Shown here: positions 6,566 through 16,200 of the stretch, piece after piece
How positions within the stretch are numbered: position 1 is the first letter of the stretch
Layout of the letters: each line of letters opens with the position of its first letter
Position numbers and translations under genes: made by a program
NCBI GenBank assembly: GCA_903929195.1
Contig: CAIYTT010000094.1
Location: 1 to 44,616 of the forward strand
Length of the DNA stretch: 44,616 nt
Direction of reading: 5' to 3'
From: an uncultured Bacteroidota bacterium
GTDB lineage: Bacteria; Bacteroidota; Bacteroidia; Chitinophagales; Chitinophagaceae
The notes under the pieces: generated by a model
Databases searched by the model: none
What the model was told of the DNA's origin: nothing
Seen by the model: only the letters and a program-made list of their open reading frames with translations

Positions 6566-8809
6566 TTAATCAAATAATTTACCTTGACCATTTACCTTCA
6601 ATTTCCAACTATTATTTCCTATATGTTCAGCAATATCTTCTAAAACAGTTAATATTGTTTGGTTTTCGGGAGTAACCCCATTTTTTAATAGTGGGATGAT
6701 ATTCAATATAATGTCATCAAAATTAGGGTGTGTTTTTTCACGTTCCATACGTCTCAAATAACTAATTAAGTAATATCTGATTCTTAGTTTTATATCTATT
6801 TGAGTAGTAAATTTTTTATTTTTCTTTATTGTAAAAATTTCTGTTTTATCATTATAATCAAACTTATCTAACAGTATAGGGGTTAAATCAGAATATTCTT
6901 TTTTCAACAAGTCTAAAAAACCTAATTCAAGACCTTTTATTATCAATTCATCATTAATTTGCTCTAAGGTTGCACCCTCATTTTTTGCAATTATTCCTTC
7001 AATTGTTTGCATCACAATTTCAGAAATGTCCATTCCCAAGTGCGCCTTCATTATTGACCTTGGGTTTTTTACTTTTCTAAAATTGATAATAAGTTGCCCC
7101 GACAATACAGTAAATGGATTTTGTCTTTTTTTAAAACTTGTTTGTCCGTTTTTTTGTGCAACAGCACCTACATATTCAAACCCGCATTTTTCTGCTGTTT
7201 CTACAATTAAATGCCAAAATTCAGGGTCTTTATGTGCAAATACAAATGATAGCCAGCGGTCAAACTTTAATACTCTATACATTTCTTTAATGCTATCAGA
7301 AATCAGACTATTATAATCATTTTTACTTTTATTATGTTCACCTCCTTCTATTGCTTCTTGTTCAAAATCTTCTTCACTTACATCTAAGTCCAACCATGCA
7401 TTCCACATTGTAGATAAATCAAGATAGGGTATTTTTTTGCCATAAGGTGGGTCGGTATAGATATAATCAATACTTTCTTTTTGTATCCATTTTAAATCAG
7501 TTGCAGTATCTTTTTTTATCGTAATATTGTTGATTGTTTGTTCATTAATTTTCGGCTCAATTTCTTTTTTTGCATTCAATATTTTTTTGAACTTTGTTTC
7601 ATAGATATTCATTAAGTCTAATATGCCAGGTTGTGGTGCTATTCGGTATCTATAATATCTAAATGCACTACTATCTCCACCGCCATCGGTTTTTGTATAA
7701 TGAAAAGTACGATTAAATTTATTTAAACTACTTGAAAAAGCTAAAAATAGTGATTGACGAATATTGCCATCTTTTACTTTTTTTATTATGTTTTTTAATA
7801 ATGCTAATTGTGCTAATTGTTTTTTTGTAAATAAATCTTCAATTACTGCAACATCAGAACCCTTGGGCAAAGTGAATCCGGATGGGTATTTGAATTTTTT
7901 AAGTACTATTTCAATATCAGCTTCTGTATTGGGCTCGTTTTTTAGGTATTTATTCTTTATGTTTTCAAAAGCATCTACTAAATCAGATGTATTTACTGGT
8001 GATGTTAATGCATTTACTATAAAAACAGACAACGGATTAAGGTCTATATGTATTGCTTTTCTGTCATTCATCATTGCTTCAACAGCGGTAATGCCACTGC
8101 CACCAAAGGGGTCTAATACTAAGTCGCCCGGTTTTGTATAGTTTTTAATATACTCGGCTACTACATTCCAAGTTTGTTTTGTGAAATAACCATGAACACC
8201 AAAATGTCTTTTCGCAGCTTGCTTTTTTACAGGAATTTCATTTAGTAAGGGGCGTGTTAAATAGTCGAAACCTGTTTGTTTTGTTTTAGTAGGTAAGATT
8301 TCATAACTTATACTTTTACCTAACTGAAAACTGTTTGGGGATAAATAAATTTTTAACTGTTCCCAATAATGCTCTATTTCAGCAATACTAAATAGTAGTA
8401 TAGGCGCCTTAGTATCTTGTCTATATAATGCAAACTTAATACCATTGCATACTGCAAAATATATTGTCCTTATTTCAGGATGTATAGAATAACTATATAC
8501 TTGTTCTACATGTTCGTTATTGGTTACATCTTCTGTTGGCGATTTTGCATCAAGTACCCAAGCATAATTATTTTCAACTTTAAATAAATAATCAGGAATA
8601 AGATTTATTTTTCTTTTTTTACTGCCAATATTTACAAATGGGTGTTGTAAAGTTTTGCTACGTATTATGTTTTCTTGTAAATATCCAAGTTGTTTTATTA
8701 ATGGAAGAATAATAACCTCACGAACACTGTCTTCTTTAAAATCAGTATCTTTTTCTACACAATTAAAATCAAGTTTGCCGTATAGAGACCCTTTATTAAT
8801 AATATGCAT
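6566..8809 (-). CDS. DNA methyltransferase fused to HsdR-type N-terminal nuclease domain
   Basis: This 747-residue protein has three parts. Residues about 20-150 resemble the type I restriction R-subunit N-terminal domain (HSDR_N): IPDYLF (Pro72-Asp73) followed by WVLDAKSP (Asp87-x-Lys89), a PD-(D/E)XK layout, then VEQVYSYSIHPEIRTIYFAVCNG. Residues about 200-570 are an amino-methyltransferase: LVLDPFGGSG (AdoMet binding, 233-239) comes before TDPPYG (catalytic, 453-456). The last 170 residues are helical and may recognise DNA. No helicase, specificity subunit or separate endonuclease is nearby, so it could be a single-chain (type IIG-like) restriction-modification enzyme or a solitary methylase with an inactive nuclease fold. 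An exact -7 box lies upstream at 8860-8867. Confidence 0.8.
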   Translation of the reverse strand: MHIINKGSLYGKLDFNCVEKDTDFKEDSVREVIILPLIKQLGYLQENIIRSKTLQHPFVNIGSKKRKINLIPDYLFKVENNYAWVLDAKSPTEDVTNNEHVEQVYSYSIHPEIRTIYFAVCNGIKFALYRQDTKAPILLFSIAEIEHYWEQLKIYLSPNSFQLGKSISYEILPTKTKQTGFDYLTRPLLNEIPVKKQAAKRHFGVHGYFTKQTWNVVAEYIKNYTKPGDLVLDPFGGSGITAVEAMMNDRKAIHIDLNPLSVFIVNALTSPVNTSDLVDAFENIKNKYLKNEPNTEADIEIVLKKFKYPSGFTLPKGSDVAVIEDLFTKKQLAQLALLKNIIKKVKDGNIRQSLFLAFSSSLNKFNRTFHYTKTDGGGDSSAFRYYRYRIAPQPGILDLMNIYETKFKKILNAKKEIEPKINEQTINNITIKKDTATDLKWIQKESIDYIYTDPPYGKKIPYLDLSTMWNAWLDLDVSEEDFEQEAIEGGEHNKSKNDYNSLISDSIKEMYRVLKFDRWLSFVFAHKDPEFWHLIVETAEKCGFEYVGAVAQKNGQTSFKKRQNPFTVLSGQLIINFRKVKNPRSIMKAHLGMDISEIVMQTIEGIIAKNEGATLEQINDELIIKGLELGFLDLLKKEYSDLTPILLDKFDYNDKTEIFTIKKNKKFTTQIDIKLRIRYYLISYLRRMEREKTHPNFDDIILNIIPLLKNGVTPENQTILTVLEDIAEHIGNNSWKLKVNGQGKLFD

Positions 8810-8859
8810 AGGTTTTTATGAAATTACTTATATTGTAAAAAACATTGTGTGTATTGCAA

Positions 8860-8867
8860 CAAAAATA
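8860..8867 (-). promoter_or_regulatory. -7 box (TATTTTTG) for the methyltransferase gene
   Basis: The minus strand reads TATTTTTG, an exact match to the Bacteroidota TAnnTTTG element, about 50 bases before the methyltransferase start codon. No clear -33 TTTG was found at the usual spacing. The box lies just outside the 3' end of pepP, suggesting separate transcription from pepP. Confidence 0.5.
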
Positions 8868-8874
8868 GTTATTT

Positions 8875-10161
8875 CTATTGCATTGCTGCTTCTATTTCTT
8901 CAACTGTAATAGGTATACCTTTAAATAAATCTATATTACCATTTTGGGTAATCCACACATTGTTTTCAATACGAATACCCATTTGCTCTTCTTCAATATA
9001 AATTCCCGGTTCAATTGTAAAAAGCATACCTTCCTTTATCTCATCGGTATAAGAACCTATATCGTGTACTACTAAACCTAAAAAATGAGTAACACCATGA
9101 TAAAAATATTTTCTGAATGCAGGATTTTCGGGGTCTTGGTTTTTAATATCTGTTTCTGTAATAAGTCCTATTTTCAACAATTGTTTCTCCATTTCCTCAT
9201 TAATGCTCTTTACATAATCTGGAAACATTAATCCCGGTTTTAAAATACTTTTGCCATGGTTGTGCACTGCTAAGCAAGCATTATAAACCTCGCGCTGACG
9301 ATTGGTAAATTTGCCGTTTACAGGTATTGTGCGGGTCATATCGGCATTATAATTACCATATTCGGCACCAAAATCCATTAATATTAATTCACCGTCTTTA
9401 CATTCACTGTTATTTTCTTCATAATGTAATGTTCTTGCTCTGTCGCCCGATGCTATTATGCAACCATAGGCATGCCCCGTAGCTCTGTTTCTAAGAAACT
9501 CATGTGTTATTTCTGCTTCAATTTCATACTCCATCACTCCGGGCTTAATAAATTTAAGTACACGGCTATATGCTTTTGCTGTAATATTTACTGCTGTTTG
9601 TGTTATTTCTATTTCTTCTTTTGATTTTATAGGTCTTAATTCCTTCATTATTCTTGCTGCACGTTCATAATGGTGTATTGGGTATTTTTTCATTATGTCT
9701 TCAACAAATAATAAGTCTAATCTCACTAATTCCGTATCAAGTCTGTTATGCTCATTGCTATTAAGATAAACGGTATCTGCACTATTCATCATTACTTGCA
9801 ACATTGTATCAAACCCATCGAGCCATTGTACATTTTTAATACCCGAAATTTTTGTTCCTTCCTCTTTACGAAGTTTGTGTCCCATCCATTTTTCGAGTAA
9901 TTCGTTAGGTCGAAGTAAGACTAATACTTCACGGGCATTTTTATCCGGATTATCAGGGTATAAAACAACAATTGTTTTTTCTTGTACTATTCCTGTTAGC
10001 CACATTACATCAGCATCGGGTTTGTAGCCATAAGTACCATCGCCACTTTTGGGTAGCATGGGGCTTGCAGGGAATATTGCTATTGAATTCGGTTTCATTT
10101 TAGAAATGAAGCGAGTACGATTTTGCTCGTATAATGTAGATGGTATTGGATTATATTTCAT
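8875..10161 (-). CDS. pepP: Xaa-Pro aminopeptidase (peptidase family M24B)
   Basis: This 428-residue enzyme removes an N-terminal residue that is followed by proline. The N-terminal domain (AMP_N) is seen at residues 1-130 (TRFISKMKPNSIAIFPAS, GYKPDADVMWLTGI). The C-terminal pita-bread domain shows the metal ligands: Asp in LILMDFGAEY and in YNADMTRTIP, His in HGVTHFLGLVVHDIG, Glu in FTIEPGIYIEEE and in GIRIENNVWI. Length is normal for the family. It has no signal peptide and should be cytoplasmic. No exact promoter box was found in the 59 bases upstream. Confidence 0.92.
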   Translation of the reverse strand: MKYNPIPSTLYEQNRTRFISKMKPNSIAIFPASPMLPKSGDGTYGYKPDADVMWLTGIVQEKTIVVLYPDNPDKNAREVLVLLRPNELLEKWMGHKLRKEEGTKISGIKNVQWLDGFDTMLQVMMNSADTVYLNSNEHNRLDTELVRLDLLFVEDIMKKYPIHHYERAARIMKELRPIKSKEEIEITQTAVNITAKAYSRVLKFIKPGVMEYEIEAEITHEFLRNRATGHAYGCIIASGDRARTLHYEENNSECKDGELILMDFGAEYGNYNADMTRTIPVNGKFTNRQREVYNACLAVHNHGKSILKPGLMFPDYVKSINEEMEKQLLKIGLITETDIKNQDPENPAFRKYFYHGVTHFLGLVVHDIGSYTDEIKEGMLFTIEPGIYIEEEQMGIRIENNVWITQNGNIDLFKGIPITVEEIEAAMQ

Positions 10162-10220
10162 AAAGAACCTTTTTAGACCGCTGTGAAGTTACAATTAGTA
10201 GATTATATTTTCTCAAAATA

Positions 10221-11696
10221 CTACCATTTATCTTTAACTTTAAAAACAATAAAGCTAAATCCCTGAGGATGTTTTCTAATGGGTATTCCTAAAAAATCTT
10301 TTTTTTCTTTAGTTCGCCAATCATAATAGATGTCGCATTTTTGGAAAAATTCACTAGGAATATCCCTGTAAACTTGAGCATAGATAAGTAGGTCGTCTTT
10401 TTTTAAATTATCTATATATATTAATTTATTCCTGTCTAATGAATCGTTTAAATACCATAAATTTTGTGAAAAATAGACATTGTTATTTTTGTTTATAATT
10501 TTATTTACAATGCTTTTTGCATTTTCAAAGCTTTTCCCGTCATAAATAGTATCAATAAACAAAATAAATCCTCTAATCATTAAGAAAGTTCCAGAAATGT
10601 AAGCAATAAATATTAGAGTAGTAAAAGCAGTTTTTATAGATTTAACTTTGTAGTTTATAATATTATAAATTAAATAGCAGCATAAGGGTAATATAAATTG
10701 TGTAGCATTATAAATAGTAGGTGCGGCATAAAGAATAAATTTAAATATGCCATAAATTAATACAATTTGCAATAAAAGTATTAAGATTTTCTTAGTTATA
10801 TCAAGTTTGATTATTTTTTGTTTTATTTCTATTATATAAAAGAATATGCATGGTATAAATAGCAAAAGAAAGCCAACATTTAATGGAGCAAATAACCAAT
10901 AATAAAGCAAAAGATTGGTACTGTTATCGTGTCTGGTATTAATATAATCAATATGTAATTTGATGCCGGTGATAGTACCCGACAACCCAATAGGTGAACA
11001 TGAAATTATAAAACAAGTAAGCCCTAGTATAACTATTAGCCTTATACTATTAACCCAAATACACTTGGCAATTTTTTTAGTATTTAATAGTTCGTAAGTA
11101 ATAAAAATACTAAAACTAAAAAAGAAACTCATTATTTGGCTACTAAGTAAAAAAGAAAATAAGATACATAGTACTATGTTATAGAGATAAATATTTATTT
11201 TATCTTTTTTTGAATATAATAAATAAATGATAAAAGAAAATAAAGAAGTAAATGTTTCCGGACGACCTACTGTTGGCAAAAGATAGGTTGATAAATAGGG
11301 GATACTAAGCAGTAAAATAATTTTTACCACTCTACTATTTATATTTTTTGTAATTGATTGTATTTTATAATAAAATAATAAAAGATTTGTTATGCTAAAA
11401 ATACTGCATATAAAAAAAACAGTTTTTATATCCGGTTTTATTTTACTAAGAAAGCCTAATACCATCGGAAATAATGGAACATAATAATTAAAAAGACCGG
11501 AATAAGTAGGGTCTGTATAATAAGTTACATAATACCAAGGATTTATAAATCCATGTCCCTGAGAGTATAAAATTGCAGTTGGTATAAAAACAATAGAATC
11601 TACACCGGGTATTGGATAGATATTAATTGCATAAATTATTAGTAATATACAAATAAATAATGTAAGTGAAAAGAATGATATTTTAAATAAATTCAT
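10221..11696 (-). CDS. Multi-pass membrane protein, GT-C glycosyltransferase-like
   Basis: The frame extends to a TTG at 11732, but the first ATG (11696) sits directly before the first hydrophobic helix (MNLFKISFFSLTLFICILLI), so it is preferred; product about 491 residues. Roughly ten or eleven membrane helices are seen. The first outer loop carries PGVDSIVF, an acidic residue in the position typical of the catalytic Asp in GT-C enzymes, followed by a GHGFINPWYYVTYYTDPTY loop as in mannosyltransferase-type proteins. The last 110 residues are soluble. GT-C enzymes use lipid-linked sugar donors on the outer face of the inner membrane. The specific donor and acceptor cannot be told. The exosortase operon runs divergently upstream. 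Confidence 0.7.
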   Translation of the reverse strand: MNLFKISFFSLTLFICILLIIYAINIYPIPGVDSIVFIPTAILYSQGHGFINPWYYVTYYTDPTYSGLFNYYVPLFPMVLGFLSKIKPDIKTVFFICSIFSITNLLLFYYKIQSITKNINSRVVKIILLLSIPYLSTYLLPTVGRPETFTSLFSFIIYLLYSKKDKINIYLYNIVLCILFSFLLSSQIMSFFFSFSIFITYELLNTKKIAKCIWVNSIRLIVILGLTCFIISCSPIGLSGTITGIKLHIDYINTRHDNSTNLLLYYWLFAPLNVGFLLLFIPCIFFYIIEIKQKIIKLDITKKILILLLQIVLIYGIFKFILYAAPTIYNATQFILPLCCYLIYNIINYKVKSIKTAFTTLIFIAYISGTFLMIRGFILFIDTIYDGKSFENAKSIVNKIINKNNNVYFSQNLWYLNDSLDRNKLIYIDNLKKDDLLIYAQVYRDIPSEFFQKCDIYYDWRTKEKKDFLGIPIRKHPQGFSFIVFKVKDKW

Positions 11697-12043
11697 TTTA
11701 TTTGTTTCTATGTGGTTTTTTTTTGCGTACAAATATTATTTTTGTTATTGTAAATATTGATTTTATAGATTCCCAAAAATATTAAGTCAATTATACTTTT
11801 GCATAAACAGCAAAATGAGAAGGCTTTAAATGTATTTATATACGCGAAAATGTTTAATAGAGCCAAAAAGAAAGTTCAAAATTACTATTTGTTTTGTTAC
11901 TTGTACATGTTTTTATGTAAAATTAATCAATTGTAATTCTACACTTTACTATTTTAGTATTATTAAATTGGGTTACTTTTGTTTTTTATATTTTTACTTC
12001 CCCTAAAATATAAATATATAACAACATATTTATATAAATTTTT
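11697..12043. other. Divergent AT-rich intergenic region
   Basis: This spacer separates the GT-C-like gene and the exosortase gene. Two exact plus-strand -7 boxes (TACTTTTG at 11794-11801 and 11974-11981) are seen. A 58-codon frame at 11830-12006 has no recognisable features. Nothing else is supported. Confidence 0.5.
11974..11981 (+). promoter_or_regulatory. -7 box (TACTTTTG) for the exosortase operon
   Basis: An exact TAnnTTTG match lies about 60 bases before the exosortase start codon, with TTTT at 11952-11955 in the -33 position (18-base spacing; consensus TTTG). A second exact box at 11794-11801 would give a leader of about 240 bases. Confidence 0.5.
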
Positions 12044-12589
12044 ATGATTTCGCATAAAATTAAAGATATATTTAATAAAATACCTTCTATTGTTAGGCTT
12101 TTTCTGATCAAAGCTGTAATTATTTTTATTATTTGGCAGTTACTTTATCACTTAATTCTAAATCCTATTAGATTTCCTGATAAAATAGTAACCAATATTA
12201 CCTGTTATTCAACAGCAAAAGTATTATCATTATACTATAAAGATGCATACTGTGCCTATTCGCAAAATAAATCTATAATAATGATAAATGGAAAGAAAGC
12301 ATTAGGTATTGCAGACCCATGTAATGCTTTAGAAATATTTGTGCTTTATATTGCATTTCTCTTTTGTTATCCCGGTAATTTAAAAACAAGAATTACGTAT
12401 AGTATTGTTGGCATTCTTCTAATCTATTTTGCTAATATATTACGCTGCTGTGCCCTTACTTTGCTTAATCTTTATAACAAAGGTTGGATGGACATTAGTC
12501 ATCATTATTTATTTACAATTGTACTTTATTTATTGGTTTTTTCTTTGTGGGTTAGGTATTGCAAAAAAAGCACTATTAATGAAACATAA
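12044..12589 (+). CDS. Exosortase/archaeosortase family protein
   Basis: This 181-residue integral membrane protein shows the exosortase catalytic set: Cys93 in ADPCNALEIF, Arg134 in NILRCC and His153 or His154 in DISHHYLF, each at the edge of a hydrophobic helix. Exosortases are membrane cysteine transpeptidases thought to cut a C-terminal sorting signal and attach the protein to an envelope glycolipid. The length is short, as in Bacteroidota-type exosortases (XrtF/XrtX class). The next gene overlaps by 11 bases and encodes a small membrane protein, the arrangement known for exosortases with a dedicated partner. No protein with an obvious PEP-CTERM-like tail is encoded in this window, so its substrate is unknown. 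Confidence 0.85.
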   Translation: MISHKIKDIFNKIPSIVRLFLIKAVIIFIIWQLLYHLILNPIRFPDKIVTNITCYSTAKVLSLYYKDAYCAYSQNKSIIMINGKKALGIADPCNALEIFVLYIAFLFCYPGNLKTRITYSIVGILLIYFANILRCCALTLLNLYNKGWMDISHHYLFTIVLYLLVFSLWVRYCKKSTINET

Positions 12590-12968
12590 AAGCATTTTCA
12601 TTTTCACATTGTTTTTAATATTGTTATTTAGCTGGGCAGACGTATATTACATTGGTACAGATGGAATATTAAAAATGCCTGACGTAGTAAGGCAAGGAAT
12701 TCATTTTTTTGTGTTACTACTTATCATGTATATAGGATATGTATTTTGGAAGAAGTACGCTGAAAAATGGGTGTTTCAATTATGGGTTTTTTGCTATTTA
12801 TTAATTGTACTTTTGTTTTTAGTTACGGGTATATTTTGGTTAATGAATTTTAAAAATATTTATTTTCTCAATACAATAATCGTATTGAGAAATAGTTTTA
12901 TACAGCCATTGCCTTTTTTATTTTTTTATGTATTAAATGTAATTGGCATATTAAAACAAAAAAAATAA
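12579..12968 (+). CDS. Small membrane protein, exosortase-associated
   Basis: This 129-residue protein starts at the ATG at 12579, 11 bases before the exosortase gene ends (shared bases ATGAAACATAA); the frame is open further upstream but that part only overlaps the exosortase in another frame. It has four hydrophobic segments, separated by short charged loops (FWKKYAEKW and LMNFKNIYF). Translational coupling and membrane location suggest that it works with the exosortase, like the small partner proteins described beside XrtF or XrtX. Sequence alone gives no catalytic motif. Confidence 0.7.
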   Translation: MKHKSIFIFTLFLILLFSWADVYYIGTDGILKMPDVVRQGIHFFVLLLIMYIGYVFWKKYAEKWVFQLWVFCYLLIVLLFLVTGIFWLMNFKNIYFLNTIIVLRNSFIQPLPFLFFYVLNVIGILKQKK

Positions 12969-13070
12969 TTCATTTTCAATTTTATTTGCAAAATAATATA
13001 TGTAATTATTTGTTTATTTTATATGTTCAAATTATAGAATAATTATATTTATTTGATGTTTTTGAGTATA

Positions 13071-13102
13071 TTTAAGCTGTAAAGCAAGAAAAACAGCTTA
13101 AA
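13071..13102 (+). promoter_or_regulatory. 10-bp perfect hairpin between the exosortase pair and susC
   Basis: TTTAAGCTGT (13071-13080) and ACAGCTTAAA (13093-13102) are perfect complements around a 12-base A-rich loop. It lies 103 bases after the exosortase-associated gene and 122 bases before the SusC start. It could be a weak terminator of the first operon or a leader structure of the second; no long T-run follows. No exact TAnnTTTG box was found for susC in this 256-base gap. Confidence 0.4.
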
Positions 13103-13224
13103 ACTTTGTTTATTCGCAATGTTGTAATAAATTCACCGCAAATTCGGCTTCGTGTGTCTTTAAAAAGATACAAGAGTTGTTTTTTACTTCAACTAACAAG
13201 GAATATTAAAGAAAAATAAAGAGT

Positions 13225-16200
13225 ATGAAAAGAGTTCTGATGCTATTTTTATTACTGGTTATAGCAAGTGTAAGCATTAATGCACAAACACATACTGTAA
13301 CAGGCAAGGTAATAGACGAACGTGGTCAAGTATTTTCGGGTGCCAGTATTATTGTTAAGGGTACACAGTTTGCTACAACTTCTGATATTAATGGAGATTT
13401 TATTCTTGAAGTTCCGGATGGTAGAAATGTTTTTATGATTCAGGCTTTAGGCTATAACCAAAGGCTAATTGAAGACACAAGCGAATTTTTAATAGTTAAC
13501 TTAGTTGCTGTATCAAAAAATATGGAAACCAATGTTACCACTCCTTTTTATACCGTAAGGGATAAAAGAGAATTGGGGTACACTTCATCAACAATCAGTA
13601 GCGAAGATTATAATGACGGTAATAACACCAATGCAATTTCTGCATTAACAGGTAAAATTGCAGGTGCAAATATAAGTAGCTCTACAGGTGGTCCCGGTGG
13701 TGACGTAAGAATTGTATTAAGAGGTGAGAAATCTTTTTTACATAACAATAATGCAATAATTGTTGTTGACGGTGTGGTTATGAATAATTACGATAGAACT
13801 GCATCAAATCAAGGTCTGTCAAATGTATTGTCGCAAGTTGATTTTGGAAATAGTATCAACGACATAAATCCTGAAGAAATTGAATCAATTACAGTTTTAC
13901 AAGGTGGGCCTGCAACTGCATTGTATGGTGCACAAGGCGCTAACGGTGCTGTAATGATAACGACGAAAAAAGGAAATCATAAAGAAGCCGGCAAAGACAG
14001 AAAATTTGAGATTACATATAAAACTACTTATACACAATCGAATGTGTTAAAAGTTCCTGATTTTCAACATCAGTATGGACAAGGTAATATTTATACTTCA
14101 ACAAATCATGACGGTCGCCCGGATAATACAAGCTGGGGTAATCCTTTTGATGGTGCATTAAGACCTTGGGGGCAAATTATTTTGGGCAAAGAATTAGTAA
14201 AACCTTATACCGACTTAGCAGACAATATTAGAAGATTTTACGATAGAGGTAAGGCATTAGATAATTTCGTGTCTTTGTCGGGTAGTACCGAAACATCTAC
14301 CTATTACATTGCATTAAATACACTTAATAATTTAGGTATAGTACCTAATGATTTTTATAACAAGTATAGTATTCGGTTTAACGGATGTAAACAATTAAGC
14401 AATAATTTTTATTCTATTATTAATTTTAATTATATAAATACTTATTCAAGAACAGAATATCAAGGGCAGGGTGGTCCAACCGGAAATGGAGGTGTTATGG
14501 AAAACTTGTTGAATATACCTCGTGATATACCGGTATGGGAACTTAGCAACCTTAGCAATAAATTTTACAGTATGCAATATTACGATGCAGCCGGTGTAAA
14601 CAGATTTGGTTATTTCGGTGGTAGTTCTGTAAATCCATATTGGTCGGCAAAATATTTTGATAATAGAAATAGAACAGATAATTTACTTGGAGATATTACT
14701 TTAGGCTATCACAAAAGTGAATTGAATATATATGATAGATTAGGTGCGAATATTAATGCAGACAAGTCAACATATAACACTCCGCAATATAGTATGATTG
14801 CACAAGATATTACAGGTTTATATCCAGGTAAATCTTATACTTCAAATGGCGGCTTTGCAATGTATAATTCAAACGCAATAAGATTAAGTAATGATTTAAT
14901 TGCAAATTATACACATAAATTAGGTGAAAACTTCGCATACAATGCAACAATAGGTAGTAATACTACTTTACAGCAAACAACATCAATGAATGGTAATATA
15001 GACCCAGTAAGTAATGGATTAGTAATAACAAGTTTTTATGATTTTTCTAATGCTGTACATACGCCTACAATTAGTAATTATAGAATAGATAATAGGTCTT
15101 TCGGCTTTTTTGCTGATTTTCAAGTTAACTATATGAAAGAATTATTTTTTGAAGCAACAGGCAGAAAAGACTACACATCAACTTTAACAGACGGTAGTAA
15201 TACACATTTTTATCCAAGTGGCAACATTGCTTGGGTATTTACAGAAAGATTGAAAGGTGCATTTGTTGATAAAGTATTGAATTATGGTAAATTTAGATTT
15301 GGTGCTGCCGGTACAGGAAATGACGGAATGCCTTATATAAATAATAATCCGGGCTATCAGCCATTACCAATAGCAAGTACTTATGGCTCAATAGTAACTC
15401 CTTATAATTCATTGCCGGTATATCAAATACAAAATTCAATAGGTAATAAGTATTTAAAACCGGAGCTAACTCGTGAGTATGAAGTTGGTTTGGATTTATC
15501 TTTCTTAAAAGACAGATTATGTGCAGCTGCTACTTATTATAATTCTTATTCTTACAATGTTGTTGCAGCAGTGCCATTACCACCATCAACAGGATTTTTA
15601 TATAACTATACAAACATTGGCGAAATTACCAATAAAGGTTTGGAGTTGTATTTAAAAGGAACTCCGATTTTAACTAAATGGGGTTTAAGATGGAACATGT
15701 TTGGTACTTATACCAAAAATGTAAATAATGTTGTTAAATTAGATAACGGACAGGAAAGAATTACTTTAGGTGGTTTCCAAGGCATGTCTATTATTGCGGA
15801 ACAAGGACACGCGTTTGGTACTTTTTATGCTAATGACATTACTTATGTAAATGTAAATGGTGTAAAAAAGATATTAGTAGATGCAACAACCGGATTGCCT
15901 GTGCCAACATCGGTTCCACAATACAAAGGGAGTTATTTACCTAGATACCAAGCATCTTTCGGAACTGATGTATCTTGGAAAGGTATTAAACTAAATGTAT
16001 TGTTTACTACAAAACAAGGTGGCTTATTCTATAGTAATAATAAAGTGTTGATGGAAGCTAATGGTACTGCAGTTGAAACTGCGGAAAATAGTCGTAATTT
16101 AAGTGTTTGGGCTAATTCAGTAAATAAAGTAGGTAGTACCAATAACTACCAAACAAACATTACAAAATATTTACCTTACGATTACTATACGAATATTATA

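Noticed and set aside
6537-6568. 9-bp AT-only inverted repeat between the RDD and methyltransferase genes
   Set aside because: Weak stem with no GC pairs and no T-run; chance is likely in this AT-rich sequence.
8655-8909. Plus-strand frame opposite the methyltransferase start
   Set aside because: It overlaps the N-terminus of the methyltransferase and the pepP end; no family features.
11830-12006. 58-codon frame upstream of the exosortase gene
   Set aside because: Base composition is that of AT-rich spacer, it spans the likely promoter at 11974-11981, and the product has no recognisable features.
12429-12578. Upstream extension of the exosortase-associated protein frame
   Set aside because: It lies wholly inside the exosortase gene in another frame; the ATG at 12579, just before a hydrophobic helix, is the better start.
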